A stretch of DNA of 64,000 bases from Diphasiastrum complanatum (Eukaryota > Streptophyta > Lycopodiopsida > Lycopodiales > Lycopodiaceae): contig CM055111.1 of assembly GCA_029204225.1 (NCBI GenBank), forward strand, positions 47,483,224-47,547,223. The letters are read 5' to 3'. The stretch's first letter is position 1; the number at the start of each line of letters is the position of its first letter. The position numbers and the translations under genes are program-made. Positions 41,222-54,764 of this stretch are shown here, in pieces. Below the pieces are notes generated by a model. It was not told the origin of the DNA and made no database searches. It saw nothing but the letters and a program-made list of their open reading frames with translations.

Positions 41222-41500
41222 CTCCTTCTCTTCCTACATGTAATAAAACACTATTTATTCCACAAAAATCAATCAGCACTGAAGGATTATCACATATATC
41301 CATCAAATCGGGAATGCTTATCGACATATGTAGCCCTATCATAGACATTGGAAATGAACTGGTTTATTTCATTGACAAACAAAAATGACTATATCAAGCA
41401 ATAAATTCAATTCCTCAATTCACACATTGGTTAACAAATCAGATTTGCACCTAGATACTTATAATCAACAAATAATATTTGTAGCACGTGGACTCTAGTC

Positions 41501-43693
41501 CATTTGTTACTTATTATTTAAGTAGGGTGTTTGAACCTTTTGCAAGCCTTGGCTTGAACTCCACTTGAAGGCTCAAAATCATGCAATTCCCTTCACACTT
41601 GTGAAAGTACGGGACTGCCACAGGAAGAGCAGTACCTAAACTTCCAAATCAATCTCAAAAATCCAAATTACTCAACACAAATAGCAAATATCAAACATCT
41701 AGATCACCAACAACATTGGTAGATTGAAAACAAATTTTTTACTCATAAATTGATGGAGAAACCATCACATATTTATACATTAGTAGCTCGAATCTAAGAA
41801 TTTTAGGGCTTCTTGTACTTTTCATACCCTAACCCTAACATCCAATCTAATTGATCATTGGATCCACCCTAATTAGGGTCCTTGATCTCGAGATCCAAAA
41901 ACAATGAAAAAAAATACTATTTTTGGCTCCTATTTTATCTCTACCCTATCTAAGCACTCTTTGGCCTTATTTCAAAGGTGCCTTTGCAATTTAGGATGTA
42001 GAATAAGATTTTGGAAAGAATCCTATGCTCTTTGGCAAGTGTGGCATCTATTTACATGGCATTTTGCCAATTATAATGTATGTGACCAAAAATGGTCCAA
42101 ACTAGCTTGTGAATTTTAACACTCCTCACAACTAGTTTGGATCTAACATAGATCTACTAATCACTCCAAAAGAGGTTCTTAACTTTACAAATGCTGCTTT
42201 TTGAAGAGGTTTAGTGAGCACATCAGCCACACATTCACTACTTGGTACATGTTCCAAAGAGACCTCCTTTGCTTGAACCTTTTCTCTCGCAAAGTGATGA
42301 CAAATCTCAATGTGTTTGGACCTTGCATGGAAGATTGGATTTAATGCAAGATGTTGAGCTGAAATGTTGTCATTATGGATTATTGGTACATCCTTTGGAT
42401 CCATAATCTTTATCTCCAACAATAATCTCTTGATCCAAAGCACTTCCTTGGTTGTTTGTTCGTTGATTCTGACGAATCCACAAGATACTCGACCGGAGCT
42501 ACCCAAAAGCACCTCTCACCTTAGACCGAGGAGGTCTCTGAGAAGACGAGACGAACGAAGACTGAGAGTCGAGAAGTAGTAGTCTAGAATGACAAGCAAG
42601 AACTTTGTAAGCCTCATGGTGAATCCCGAAAGATGGAATGACCATGTAGGAACTAGTATTTCTAGAAAAATGTAATAAATGCAAGTAGGCCCCTCTTAGA
42701 AAATTAGAGTGAGCCACCTTTTTATGGTGATGTTTGTGAAATGTGGAAATGCCACTAGGATGCCACCTAAGGAGCTCTCTTGCTTATTTAAGAGGCTCCC
42801 CCTTTGTAGAAGGGAGGCTTTTGTAAATGTATCTACTCCATGCTGAAATGAGATTATCTTCCATGAGTTTTGATGCATTCTTGAGCTCCTTGGTCATTCT
42901 TGTTTCTTGAGTGATGCTTTAATGATCTTGTCCCTCCATCCCCTTTGTGTATGGTTGTGGATCTTAGAGAGAACTAGCTTTCTTGCTGTTTTTCATTTAT
43001 GTTTTGTGGATTAATGTAGGATTCAGCATTGTGGTAATTCATCTCGACTGGGTTGTGGTGTAGATCTTGCAAATACTAAGACAACCCATTCCATTGATGT
43101 TCTTGGTTATCCAAGAATCAAGAGATGTGTGTTTCTTGATTCTTGGGCTCTCCAAATGCTGTTAAATTAGTTCTTGTTTCTTGTTTGTAGATTAATGCAT
43201 GTGTGGAATAGTCCTAGTGTTTAGGATATGATTCAAACTCATTTTTGCAGCAAAGTAGAAGTAGAATCATGGTTTATTCACCTGAACTGAATGTTGATCT
43301 ATAGGTTGAACGTTTTGATTGCATGTTTGGTTGTGAATGCATGTGATACGATTTCAAGAGTGACCTTCCTGAGTCATCCTCTGAGAGGCAGGACATATAC
43401 TACAATGTTCATCAGTCCCCTCTGCCCGGTATGGGCTTCGAAACAAGAAAGATAAACTTATAAACAAGCCCAAACTCTTGGCTGACAGGCGAAGTGCAAA
43501 CATAATCTATAAGCAAGAAGAAAGCCTTGTTAATAGATCCTCTGGCACAAGGGATCTATCTACATTGTTGTACTAAGTGCCTTGTACTCGGCCTCGATTG
43601 AAGAGAGTGAGATTGTTTCTCGCTTCTTTGATAGCCAAGAAAATTCTCCATCACCTATGAAGGTTGCATATGCACTTTTTGATCTTCTATCTA
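41501..43693 (-). mobile_element. Second copy of the copia 3' region (direct repeat of 28768-31300)
   Basis: This block matches 28768-31300 in the same orientation, although the flanking arms are mirrored. It contains the 3' LTR (start TGTTAAAATTCAC near 42118), the end of RNase H (42512-42132: EVLWIKRLLLEIKIMD, DVLTKPLQKAAF), the shared LTR-like insertion (42464-43564) and a short further RNase H piece up to about 43690. There it meets the copia gag of the right outer arm, in the same orientation. Broken, with several breaks. Confidence 0.85.
42464..43564. mobile_element. Solo-LTR-like insertion, second copy
   Basis: 1101 bp, the counterpart of 30054-31179 with the same ends (TGATTCTGACGAAT and ATCTATCTACA) and the same position in RNase H. 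Confidence 0.6.
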
Positions 43694-43729
43694 TTCATTG
43701 TCTTGGATTTCATCTCCAATTGAAGCCAA

Positions 43730-44131
43730 TTATTTATTCAAAGATTTGATCCTAAGCACATACTCTTCTGCACTCTCTCCACTTCCTTTCATGCTTTGAA
43801 GCACGTGATTCCTAAGCATGAGTATTCTTGAAGTGTTGTTGGATTCATAAATGCCTTTTAATGAATCCCAAGCCTCTTTGGCCAAGACACAAGATGACAT
43901 CTCTTTCAGGTCAGTGCTCACATTCATCTTGATGCAATGTAAGGCCAACATAGCCTTTCTCTTATATCTAGCTTGCTCTTGTCCACCAAGAGGTTCATCC
44001 TTCTCTTCTAGGACAATGTCATAGAGATCATGGAGCACTAAAAGTGATTCCATTCTCACTTTCCAAATGTAATAGTTAGTGCATGTGAGTCTCTCACTAG
44101 CTTCTAGCAAAAATCCACCCATGGATGTCAT
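43730..44131 (-). mobile_element. Ty1/copia gag N-terminal part (right arm)
   Basis: LEASERLTCTNYYIWKVRME and following residues, a 133-residue frame of the copia gag domain. Mirror of 27850-28264. Part of a broken copia element. Confidence 0.82.
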
Positions 44132-44679
44132 AATGAATGAGTTTGCACTTGAAATTCACAAAGATTTCACTCAATAAGGCAGACTTCTAGCACTCTAGAT
44201 GCTTCTAGTCTCGGCCCAATCCAACTAACACAAAGCTTGGTTGATGGTACAATGAGATCACTACCAATTTCTAGCAAATCACTATCTTGATCTTTGATTT
44301 ATGGCAATCAACTCCCTAGAACTTTTCACTCTTTATCAAGATCTGATAAATGCATTTTTTGGGCCTAATCTAAGCTAATAATTTTTTGGGCCCCAATGTC
44401 TCTGCAATTATGAAGATTGGCCATAGGAAGTGGGCGATGATGAAAATGATCATAGTTTTTATATTCATGGGAATACATTGAGTAATTTACAATTGCACTT
44501 AGAGTTAGATTCTTGCTCACAATCTCAGCAAAACAAGTGTTTTTAAAATGTGTAGATGAATGACTTGTCTAGAGGGATTGCTTGCTACAATCAAGTTATA
44601 CTTTCATGTGCAATCACACCCACCTTAGAAGATCAAAGACATTGATTTGTGTGTCCTCACACGTGTGAAAAAGTACACA

Positions 44680-44692
44680 TGGTATCAGAGTT
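44680..44692 (+). promoter_or_regulatory. tRNA-Met-type primer site of an LTR fossil (right arm)
   Basis: TGGTATCAGAGTT follows ...AAAAAGTACACA. Mirror of 27276-27288, with two changed bases at its end. Confidence 0.6.
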
Positions 44693-46198
44693 ACTTAAGG
44701 TGTGATGGATATGCATCTATGATCAAGATTTGAGAGTGAAAATCAAGGCTAAGAGGGTGGTAGATCTCGACTAGCTTCCAAGGGATTTTGGCATCAAGAG
44801 GGGCCAAAATCATGTCGATTTGGATCTGAAAGTACAATACAAACTACTATGCTTAGAGCACATTGTGGGATAATCCCCACTTGCAGATTTATTGTGTCTA
44901 TGTGTTGATCCAAATTGTGCAAGTAAATACTTGCTGGAAAGCTATTTGAGTGGAGATTTAGGTGCAAGGGATATCAACTGAATTGGTTCACTATAGATCA
45001 AGTTATTGGCATTTTTTTGGAGGTAGGTTGGGCACCCATCCCGGTGACTTTTTTCAAAGAGCACCAACTCTTGGTGGTTGTATAAAAAAAAATCAAGCTT
45101 GCATTGTCAATCTAGGTTTTGAGAGTTCTAGATGAGATTTTGAGACCCTAGTCACATTGTTTCACTCCTACTCATAGTTCTTGAGTGTTTTTTGGCTTGA
45201 AATAGAGTCATAGAGGTGTGTGTGTGTACTGTGTGATCCAAATTATCTTGGAGTTCCTTTGTTTGTGAAAGGCAAGATCTAGTAACTCAATTTGATCGGC
45301 ATTGGTGGAGAGATTGATCTCTCCTTTGTGATCAAGATCCTACTAAGTGGACTTAGCTCTTTGAAGCACACATCTTAGTGAGAGAGAAGAATCACATTTT
45401 TTATGAGATTTCAAATCCAGCCCAAGGATGGAGGGTGTTTTCTTCCATTTGCGCTTCCTTTGGCCCTATGGCCTCATATTTCTTTCTTTGCTGCTTCTTC
45501 ATCAACAAAATAAGGAAATTGACGAATCTCATCAAGCTCATCCTCAAAAGAAAGATATCAAGCTCATTTAAACATGTTCCTACTCCTTGAACTAGGTCTC
45601 TATGACATGGCTTGTTGTTACAAGTCTAGTTCAATCATCTTAACACTCTGGAATTATCATCAACCACTGTGGTTGGCTGGGTGGCAACAAGATGTACGTT
45701 TTGAACTAGCACAAAGAACTGTTTTGGACTTCTCCAGGACTCTTCTTGATTCTGTAAATAGATGATATATTCTACAAAATGATCTACATTGACACAAAAA
45801 AGACCCACATTCTAGTTAAACCTTTTCTGCCTGATCATCCTGCTGCAGTCCAGATCATAACCATTTCTCATTTGATAAAAAACAATCTAGAACACGTAAA
45901 TATAAAGCAAGAAGCCTGCATGTAAAACTCTCAGATTTTTCGTGCTATGTACAACTTCAAACAAGACAATTGCGAAGTTCTGCTACCAAATCTGTTTCAT
46001 ATGAAACTTCAGGAAAAGCACCTATTTTCTATATACATAATGTTTGTATAAAAGACATCAAACAAATAAATTACACACATGGTTTTTTCTTGAGCCAAGG
46101 AGCTTGAAAATGCATATGCGCTGTCCTTATAACAAAGAAACCACCGCCAATAGTTGTGTATTCTTGAAGAGGATAGAATATAGCAGCAACACTTCAAA

Positions 46199-47113
46199 TT
46201 AAGCAACTGCCTCAACTTCTTCCAAGGCAGGTATAACAACATCCAGCCTCATCATAGGTTTCCATAAGTCAGGTACCTTTGCTCCCCCCTGTACACATAG
46301 TTCCACGACTGCAGGTGCCTGGCCATAAAATTTTCTCAATCCATTTGCCAGTGGAGGCCCATCCCCATCTCGAACATGCCAGACAAACTTGGGAGGAATA
46401 ATGTCATCCAAAGCCGCTTCTTGCCAACCGTGTTGACCATCCCTCCATTGATGCTTGAATTCTCCACATACCCTGGCACCATGTCCGCAGGGCCCAACAT
46501 GCACTTCTGGGCAGTACCCACAAGCCTTGACAGGATACCTTTTCATAAGAGTCTGAACACCTCTCCTCATTGCAGACCATGCCTTCAGGGTCCTGTTGGC
46601 AGTATCTCGGATGTCTTCTTCAGAATTCACCACCGAAATGTTCTCATCTTTTATTCCACATGGATCGTCCTTTTCTGCATCTTGCCACAAGTTGTCATTA
46701 AATTCACATGACCCATGTGTTCTTTTGTCTTCTTCAGATGCCGGCTGGTTGCCACCATTGCCTGCAGTGACTTGTGAACTTTCATCACTGCTGTCTTCAT
46801 CTCCTTCAAGTCCTCACCTTTTGTCAACCTTTTGATAGGACAAGTCCTTCTTAATGTTGGATATTCAGGTAAGTCCACCCCAGCTTGTATGCAGAGCTCA
46901 AGAACCGCAGGAAGCCGATCAATTTTAAATCGCTGATCATGTTTGATGAGCTTTGCCAACCTATCAAAGAGATGAAAGGACTCCACAGGCACAAGGATAT
47001 CATCAATGTTTGCTTTAACCCAAAAATGGTGTGCATTCCTGAGATTACTGTTTGGAACTTGGCAAGACCTGATATGATGTCCACGATGACCAACATGAAT
47101 CTGCAAGCAGAAA
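46199..47113 (-). pseudogene. APO-family main exon, right copy (probable pseudogene)
   Basis: Mirror of the left APO exon and almost identical over its last 490 bp (about three base differences by eye, including changes giving N for T and S for A). Two lesions separate it from the left copy. The acceptor before the exon reads TTGCAA instead of TTGCAG (the changed base is at 47114). One A of the left copy's GAGGAACTTG is missing near 46811, which shifts the frame in the acidic linker between the two APO repeats. The second repeat (KACGYCPEVHVGPCGHGARVC onward) stays open in its own frame. A 3-base gain near 46845 is neutral to the frame. The left copy matches the family throughout, so the lesions most likely arose here. 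Confidence 0.85.
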
Positions 47114-47287
47114 TTGCAAGTTTCCCACAATAGAAAAAATAAGAGATAGACCAGTGGGTATTAAACTACAAATATTCACAAACAGAAAGGCTCAATCTTC
47201 TTTCAAGATGTCCACGAGGACCAACATGAATCTGCAAGCAGAAACTGCAAGTTTCCCACAATAGAAAAATTAGAGATAGACCAGTGG
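47078..47287 (-). repeat. Duplicated splice acceptor, right copy
   Basis: Same 130-bp-period duplication as 22491-22700. The acceptor copy nearest the exon has lost its AG, while the more distant copy keeps TTGCAG. Confidence 0.8.
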
Positions 47288-48964
47288 ATATTAAACCACA
47301 AAAATTCACAAACAGAAAGACTCAATCTTCTTTCAAACTTGAAGACTTGGATAGGATTTTCAGCTATTATCTTCTTGACAAGTTGATTGGCAAATGTTGA
47401 ATAAGAACAATCCTTTGCATTGACTTGCTAAAGAGAACCGATTTTAAGAATGAACTTTGAAACATGCATTCCAGAATGCTCCAAGCCTGGAATGTTGCTT
47501 CATTTCAATTTATATTTTTCACAAATCTCGACAATGATAACATTTGAACGCCTCCACAAAAAACATTAGTCTTTGTACCAAAATTAGAAAGATCATGGAC
47601 AAGAATTCAGCAATGGCTTAGCTTATGTAATAAACTGGGACAAGTGCCAAAGAGAACTGATGTTTTCACAAATTCAAGTTCATAAAAAAGTAAAATTTTC
47701 TGCAATTTGTACCAATAGGAATATCTATCCTTTGCTGGAAGAGAGCCTAGAGCAATATGTAAATCATCAAAAAGAAAGTAAAGCCAAGAACAAACATCAT
47801 CAACTTCAACAATCTTAATAAATTTCCTTCTTTGAACAGATGGCTTGATATTTGTGTTTAAACTAAAAAACCCAGAGTGGAATGGGCTTTTTTGAACTTT
47901 CACAGCTTTTTTGAACTTTCAAAGTGTCCTGTAGCTTGTTGCTGAAAATATCACAAAATAGCTTTCAGATGAGAACTTCAAATCATTCGCTGAATGAGAA
48001 GAGTTAAAGAGCTTAATCAACTTTGTGATTCAATGAAGAACGAAGATAATTCAGAGATCAAGGAGTTAAATAAGAAATACACATGAACAGAAAGGTTTAG
48101 GTTGCCTCTGTAACCTAAGCATAAAAAGGTTGCCTTTGAACTGAACGTACAGCTCTGTCATAAAGTTAAAAATCCAATAGAAACCAATACAAAAGAATCT
48201 ATTGATCAGAGATTGTCAAAAGTGTCTGATAAATTTCCATGTTACAACCAACCCCAAAATTGATAAACGTATTTCAAAAGACTAGTTCCACAGAATTTAT
48301 GACAACTTTCTGTGAAAGAAAACCTAAATATTGCCTGCAGCTGCCATTATATCCCTGCTCTTGTTGGTTGCATCATACTGACCACTAAGTCCATTATCTT
48401 CTTCAGATGAAATGAGATAGTTGAATTATTGCAGCACATTGTTTGGATTTAACAAAATATTCCATCTCACTTCTACTACTAATCCATAACATTATCCCTG
48501 CCAACAATGATTATTTCGAAAATGTGACTTTTTCATTGATTGGTGGCAATGTTCTGTGTCTTGATAGATACGTCGACACGTTGACATTATAAGTTCCACC
48601 GCTTGCTCATAAATCCACATCATAAGCTGAATTTGCCTATCTTCTTAGAACTCTGAATGGACCATTGTACCTGTGTTCCACCTTGAACCTAATCAGACCT
48701 TTTGAAGATTCATATATTTCCTATGAAATTTGAGATATATGATCTCCCTATGAAAATGCCATATCAGAACTCCATTCATCAGCATACTTCTTCATCCTTG
48801 CTTGTTCCTTAATCATATTATACTTGGCAATCTGCAAAGCAGTATGCACTTTCTACATGCCATCCTAACCTGCTGAGCTTAGATTCCTTTTCCAAGAAAC
48901 TCAGGCAAATCTTGATATTGCAGTTAGATATCCTCATCCTGACAAATAGATGATTGGTGGTAAT

Positions 48965-49437
48965 TGTCATGCCCATGACTGGTCTCGAGTAGCGTGTCCA
49001 CGCTAGGGACCGGTAGACCAACAACCCGTAAGTTAATTGTGACTATAAGGGAATTTCATAATTAATGGTTGTAGGCCTAAACACTTGATGGTGGATTTGT
49101 ATGGGTCTATCAGTGAGTCATTGGGGAACTGGATGACGTGGCCCAGATAGGTTGCAGAGGTGTCCAGTGAGGTGTCACAGTGCACTACTAGTGGTGCATG
49201 GGCCTTGGAGGGTATAAGTATACCTATTGGGCTCTCACTAGTGTATGCTTGATAGCATGACCGGTGGCAGGACGCTCCTGGTGTGATGCCATACTCCTCT
49301 TTGTGATTGATCCATAGCTTGGGGGCTAGATCCGTTCGATCTAGGTTTGGTTGGGTTGGTTTGTCCACCATCAGGTTCCCTTGTGTTGCTTGTGATTGGC
49401 ATGCTTAGAATAGGATCCTTGGATTTAGGACTTTATA
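48965..49437 (+). repeat. 5' LTR of the nested element
   Basis: 473 bp, TGTCATGCCCATGACTGG... to ...GGACTTTATA. Direct repeat of 54347-54764. Confidence 0.93.
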
Positions 49438-49438
49438 T

Positions 49439-49451
49439 TGGTATCAGAGCC
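49439..49451 (+). promoter_or_regulatory. Primer binding site of the nested element
   Basis: TGGTATCAGAGCC, complementary to the 3' end of plant initiator tRNA-Met, one base inside the 5' LTR. Confidence 0.9.
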
Positions 49452-49999
49452 AATTATGAGCACGTATTCGCCATTGATTTGTGTTCAAGAGAAATCTCAC
49501 ATTCTTTGAGAAGATTAGTGGAGTAAGTTTCAAGTGGGGAAAATTTGAGGGCCTCTTCCCGAAAATCACTTTTTTGAGGTACAATCGGTTGGTGGTATGT
49601 GTACTACCGGGTATTGAATCGATTTGGCTTTTAAGCACTTCAAATCTGTGGTTAGTGAAGTAAGGTTCGATTTTTTGGATCCAAATATTTTACAGTTTGC
49701 TTCATTAGGAACACTTTTCTGTTAGCAATTGGATCAATATGAATGAATGTAAAATGACGGATTAAACGCCCTAAATACAATTTGGATCTGCAGAAACAGC
49801 AGTGGTCTTCTAAAAGCTTTATGCATAAGAAAAAAAGCTAGTTAAAGCTTTGATTTCTGAATGACAACAGCTGTGAGCAGCCTCCAGTACAACGTTCCTC
49901 CTGCAGCATGATGAGCGCCCTTTTGATGGCTACCTATTGAGATCTGCTTCAGAGAAAACGGTGGAGGGATGGCGCCTCCATCCCTCACGACCTCTCCCT

Positions 50000-50031
<32 letters not shown>

Positions 50032-53000
50032 GCGACTTCCCTCGCTGCTCAGGCTCCCCTTCTTTTTTGCTCGCGGGCAGAATCCGAGGTCTTTTGGTGG
50101 GAAGGAGGGAGGAGGGGTAGGTGTAACACTCAAGTTAACTTAAGTTTAACATAGTTCAAGTTGTTATGCGTTGAGAGGTGGGGGTTAGGTAGACAGGTAA
50201 GGGAAAGGGGGTTTTGCTGGATGGTTGTTTTTTCGTTTTTTTAGAGATTCTATGGGCTACTTGTAGTCATTACATATTAGGTTTTTTCTAGAGGCAGTTC
50301 ATGTAATTAAAAATCGAAATGGCTTAAAAATTGTGTGAATTAGATTCCGATGCATATAGGGGTTTTTTCGGCATATTTGTTGCACAAAATCCATTTTGCA
50401 ATCATCATTGGTATAAATTCTATAAGCACGTTATGGTCCGTTAAAAACTACGTTTTTATGGACATTGCTCTATTAGAAATATTATACCCGCAGTGAGAAC
50501 CGAACGTAAATTTTTTCAATTTTTTCAATTTTCGTAGGCAAATAATGGATAGAATGAAATTCTAGTGAGGGGGAGCAAATGAAAATTCGCCCGGCATCAC
50601 TCGACCGTGATGACCCCCTTAAATTTTAAACTCATGGGTGCAAATACTGAGCTATGATGGGTTGGAATTTCATCTTTGCAATAAATAGAAAAACTTCATG
50701 CAAAATCTATTCAACAATTAGCCATTGTGATTTACAACTTGGGCTAACAACCGAAAATTTTATTCCGGCGATTGAGAGCCCCGAAGTTGTTGATGACTGG
50801 ATAAACAGTTGGGTGAGCTTGTTAGCTTACACAACATCCCAGAATAAAAACAAGCGAATTTCATCGGTTTTTTGCTTTGGATAAGCCTCCTCGGGGGGGA
50901 GGATGCAACCCATAGAGCTGTGACTGGGCTGAATTTTTGGTGGGGGATTCCGTAAGGCTTTTTCACAATTGACGAAATGTATATTCGCTTTATTAACTGC
51001 AATGGGCAACCGAGAATGTGAATTCTGGGATTTTTTTGGCCAAGGTGTCGTTTTTTCAAACTCGTACACGGCCAGAAGCCTAATTGGAAAAACTAAAATG
51101 GAACGAAGAAGTTGTTTCTTGATGTGCTTGAAGCCGTGGGCGTACCAGCACTATTTATTGTTAAGAACAAGAAAAAGCCGGTTCATTCTTCCCCATTTCT
51201 AGATCTGTCATCGTGAACTTTACGATGACCGTAAAGATTGTGAAAAGGGGTGAAAGAATGTTTTAGTTGAAGTTGGATTTTTTAATAAATTCTCGAGAAC
51301 ATTATATACTTGCATTATTTTTCTGACACTTTGATCAGGAAGTGGAGGGCCTTCATGGAGAAAGAACCTGTGGTATGGGACGCAGGCAATTCCAAAATGA
51401 AGATCTGAAACTAACTGGATCAGTTGACCGTAGTATGGCCGTAAATCTTAATGATGCCAAATACTGTCGGTCATAAAACGGGTGTTTTGTCAGAAATTTG
51501 AGATATTGGTCATGACCCCTTTTTTGGATATCTCAAATTCACAAAACCGGACACCCGACAAGCTATTTCTTTATAAAAGATATATTGGTGAATTTCTTAA
51601 CTCATAAATTAACCCGACTTTTTTGTGATTCCTTGGAAGGTGATTCTGATTACCTGTTGACCATGGACGACGCCACAAAAATGGTTAATGAAACCGTTTT
51701 CTAAATTTGTTTTCTCTACTTGAATCTTTAAGAAATCCTTTTCTAATTTACGGGTTACTTCTCAAGCTTGGTAACCAAGAAGACTTTGGTTTAGTCACTG
51801 TGTTGGGACATCATTGGTATTTGCTTACAATGATGCAACACTTCTTTTGGCTTTCAAGATTTTCTCAGAACTCTTCGTAGACTCTTCTCCTGGGCAAATC
51901 TCAAATGATCTGCACCCCTTGGAAACTCATGGTGTTTCCTGTTAAAAAGGGGGAGAAGTAGGAAAAAAAGAAAATTATCAAGGAGAAACATCGGTCAAAG
52001 ATTCAAGGAGGAAGATGTTATATCGATGATGGACCTGTTTTATGAATAAGAAACGATAGGATATTTAGATATTACAGAAATCCTTTATGGATTATAGTAG
52101 ATATCTGGTTTAAAGATTTAAAGGGGGGAAATTTGGAAAGTACTCTTGCGGTAAAAAAGTGGTTGATAACAAGTCCGATTGATTTGTGTCAGAACTTGGA
52201 ATTCTATTGCAAGATGGGGGTTTGTTGAAACCTGTTCCTTGCTAGAAGAAGTCAACTTGATCTTAGTATAAACTGAGATCCGTGGGTTGATGCAAGGGAA
52301 GAAATTCATGCTAACAATATATTCTCTTAAGATAATCTCCAATTGAGATTTTGGATGTGAAATAGCACTCTTTGAGAAATATTCTCTCTTAGAGGATAAC
52401 CTAGTTACAGGATTCTCGGTTATGAAAGTGTTGTGTACAGATCAGGAGTTATCTATAGAGATATGCTATGTAGTGAATCTTTGTGGATCATTAAAACCTT
52501 TTGTACAAATTTCTAATCCTGTGAATCTACAAAGTATTCCGTGAACTAAGTTTATTTGCATACATAAACTAGTTGTTGGTACATAGGCATATTGATGAGA
52601 ATTGTGTTTAAGACAATTTCTCGCTGGGTTATAGTAATTTCTCATTGAGAATTGCTTATTGACCTAGAAGTGATTTAGAATCAGATTAAATGTGGTGTTT
52701 TGGTACCACACCTAGACATTTAAAATATTTTCTAAATCTGATACAGCTAACCGAGTCAGAAGCGTTACTTCTGAGTTAGTTGTGGAAAACCAACAATATA
52801 ATCTTACTTATGGATATTATTGTTGTGATGTATTGCTTATAAGTCACAACGTCTATGAGTCATTTTGAATTCGCAAATGGGTGTGCATAGAATACACGAG
52901 AACTTTTGGAACTTATCTTTTCCCGTTCGGAAAAAATGGAATGCTATCCCGGAAGACTCAGGAGAGTTGGATAGTTGTTGGTTGCCAAAAGTTAGGATTT

Positions 53001-54330
53001 CGCATAATGAAGTTTTGATAAATCTTAAGTTATTCTAGATTAGAACTTAAGAGGAAAATCTAGACGTATTCTAGATTGGGACCCTAACTTTGGAATGACA
53101 ATTTGTGCCATGTCTAAAGTAAGGGCGTTTTTTAGATTACAATCCTTATATTGGCACCATGTGTGAGTTGTAAAAGTCTGGAACTTTCCAGATGGAAAGG
53201 ACTTTGTGAACACCTCATGTGTCTTTTAAGAATTGTATTGCACTCTTATGATATGGTATCGTCTCAAAAATCTGGAGAGTTGAGATTGGTGAATCATAAC
53301 TCAGATTCTAAGATATACCTAATCCATAGGAGGAGACCAAGTAATTAGAGTATCTGTTTTGGCTTTACAGATTTACCAAAGTGGCATTATGAACATTCGC
53401 GATTCGAAGTTCGTTGGTCACTTTTGGTCGACCATTTTTGATAAACTAGAGATGACTCTGAACTTAAAGTTCTTCTAATCATTGGTAGATACCTTCTTTT
53501 ATTGAGTATAGGACAAGAAAACGATGAATTATGATTGACGAATCATAGTTCAAATTCTAGTTATACTTGATCGGTTAAAAAAAGGATTACCTACAAGATT
53601 AGAAGATCAGTTAAGATATCTATTTATATTTTCTCCTCCGAGAGGTAATCACCTTGATGGAGATTGGGTTATAGTAAGCATTTGGCTATCGGTTATAGCC
53701 CGTGCGTGCTTACGTATAATTTTAAACCTACATCACCCATTGCGGTAGAGACTCGGGCGTTCAAGTTTGAGGAAGTAGCGGATTTCCTACATGATATGCA
53801 GGAAATGCTACGGATTGCACGTGAGAGTGTCTAGTGTACCAGAATCGGGACCGACATTATGCAAGCCTGAAAAAGATCATCGAGAGACTTCCAAGTGGGG
53901 GGTTGGGTATTTTTTGAGAATCTCGATGGATTCAAGTGTAATGCATACCGGCTTGCATTACTAATCATCCCCTAGATATAGAGGACTGTTTAAGATCTTG
54001 AAAAAGATCGGATCCTTAGCTTACCAATCGGAACTCCCAGATGGATCTCATGTGCATCCCGTATTTCACGTAAGCTGTCTCTGAAAGAGTCTACGTGAAG
54101 GAGAGCATCTTGGATCTGGAGATCAGTTGGACCTGTTGAATGAATCATCGAGTGTATCTCGTCTTGAACCCGACAAGATCTTGGATACAAGAACTAAACG
54201 ATTGAGATATCGTATAGTTACCGAGCATCTGGTTCGATGGAGGGGATGTATGAACGATGACGATTCCTGGTAACAGGAAGGAAGCTTAAGGAGGAAGTTT
54301 CCTAGCTTTAAGTTCTGAGGACAGAACTTG

Positions 54331-54346
54331 AATAAGGGGGGAAGAA
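54331..54346 (+). promoter_or_regulatory. Polypurine tract of the nested element
   Basis: AATAAGGGGGGAAGAA abuts the 3' LTR. Confidence 0.88.
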
Positions 54347-54764
54347 TGTCATGCCCATGACTGGTCTCGAGTAGCGTGTCCACGCTAGGGACCGGTAGAC
54401 CAACAACCCGTAAGTTAATTGTGACTATAAGGGAATTGAGGCCCTTATGTGTACATGGTCATAATTAATGGTTGTAGGCCTAAACACTTGATGGTGAGGT
54501 GTCACAGTGCACTACTAGTGGTGCATGGGCCTTGGAGGGTATAAGCATACCTATTAGGCTCTCACTAGTGTATGCTTGATAGCATGACCGGTGACAGGAT
54601 GCTGCTGGTGTGATGCCATACTCCTCTTTGTGATTGATCCATAGCTTGGGGGCTAAATCCGTTCGATCTAGGTTTGGTTGGGTTGGTTTGTCCACCATCA
54701 GGTTCCCTTGTGTTGCTTGTGATTGGCATGCTTAGAATAGGATCCTTGGGGATAGGACTTTCTA
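54347..54764 (+). repeat. 3' LTR of the nested element
   Basis: 418 bp, same start and near-identical end to the 5' LTR. Followed by GTGAT, the presumed target duplication of GTAAT at 48960-48964. Confidence 0.93.

Larger units (their letters stand above)
48965..54764 (+). mobile_element. Ty3/gypsy (chromovirus-type) LTR element, nested insertion
   Basis: A 5.8-kb plus-strand element with LTRs at 48965-49437 and 54347-54764, a primer site at 49439-49451, a purine tract at 54331-54346, and probable 5-bp target duplication GTAAT/GTGAT. The end of the interior (about 53750-54250) resembles integrase C terminus (ELPDGSHVHPVFHVSCL-like) and a chromodomain (HLVRWRG). The other 4 kb shows little recognisable coding. 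LTRs differ by about nine substitutions over roughly 400 aligned bases, besides two length differences, so it is fairly young. Coding is broken by many breaks, so it may have moved with proteins from another element. Confidence 0.88.
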
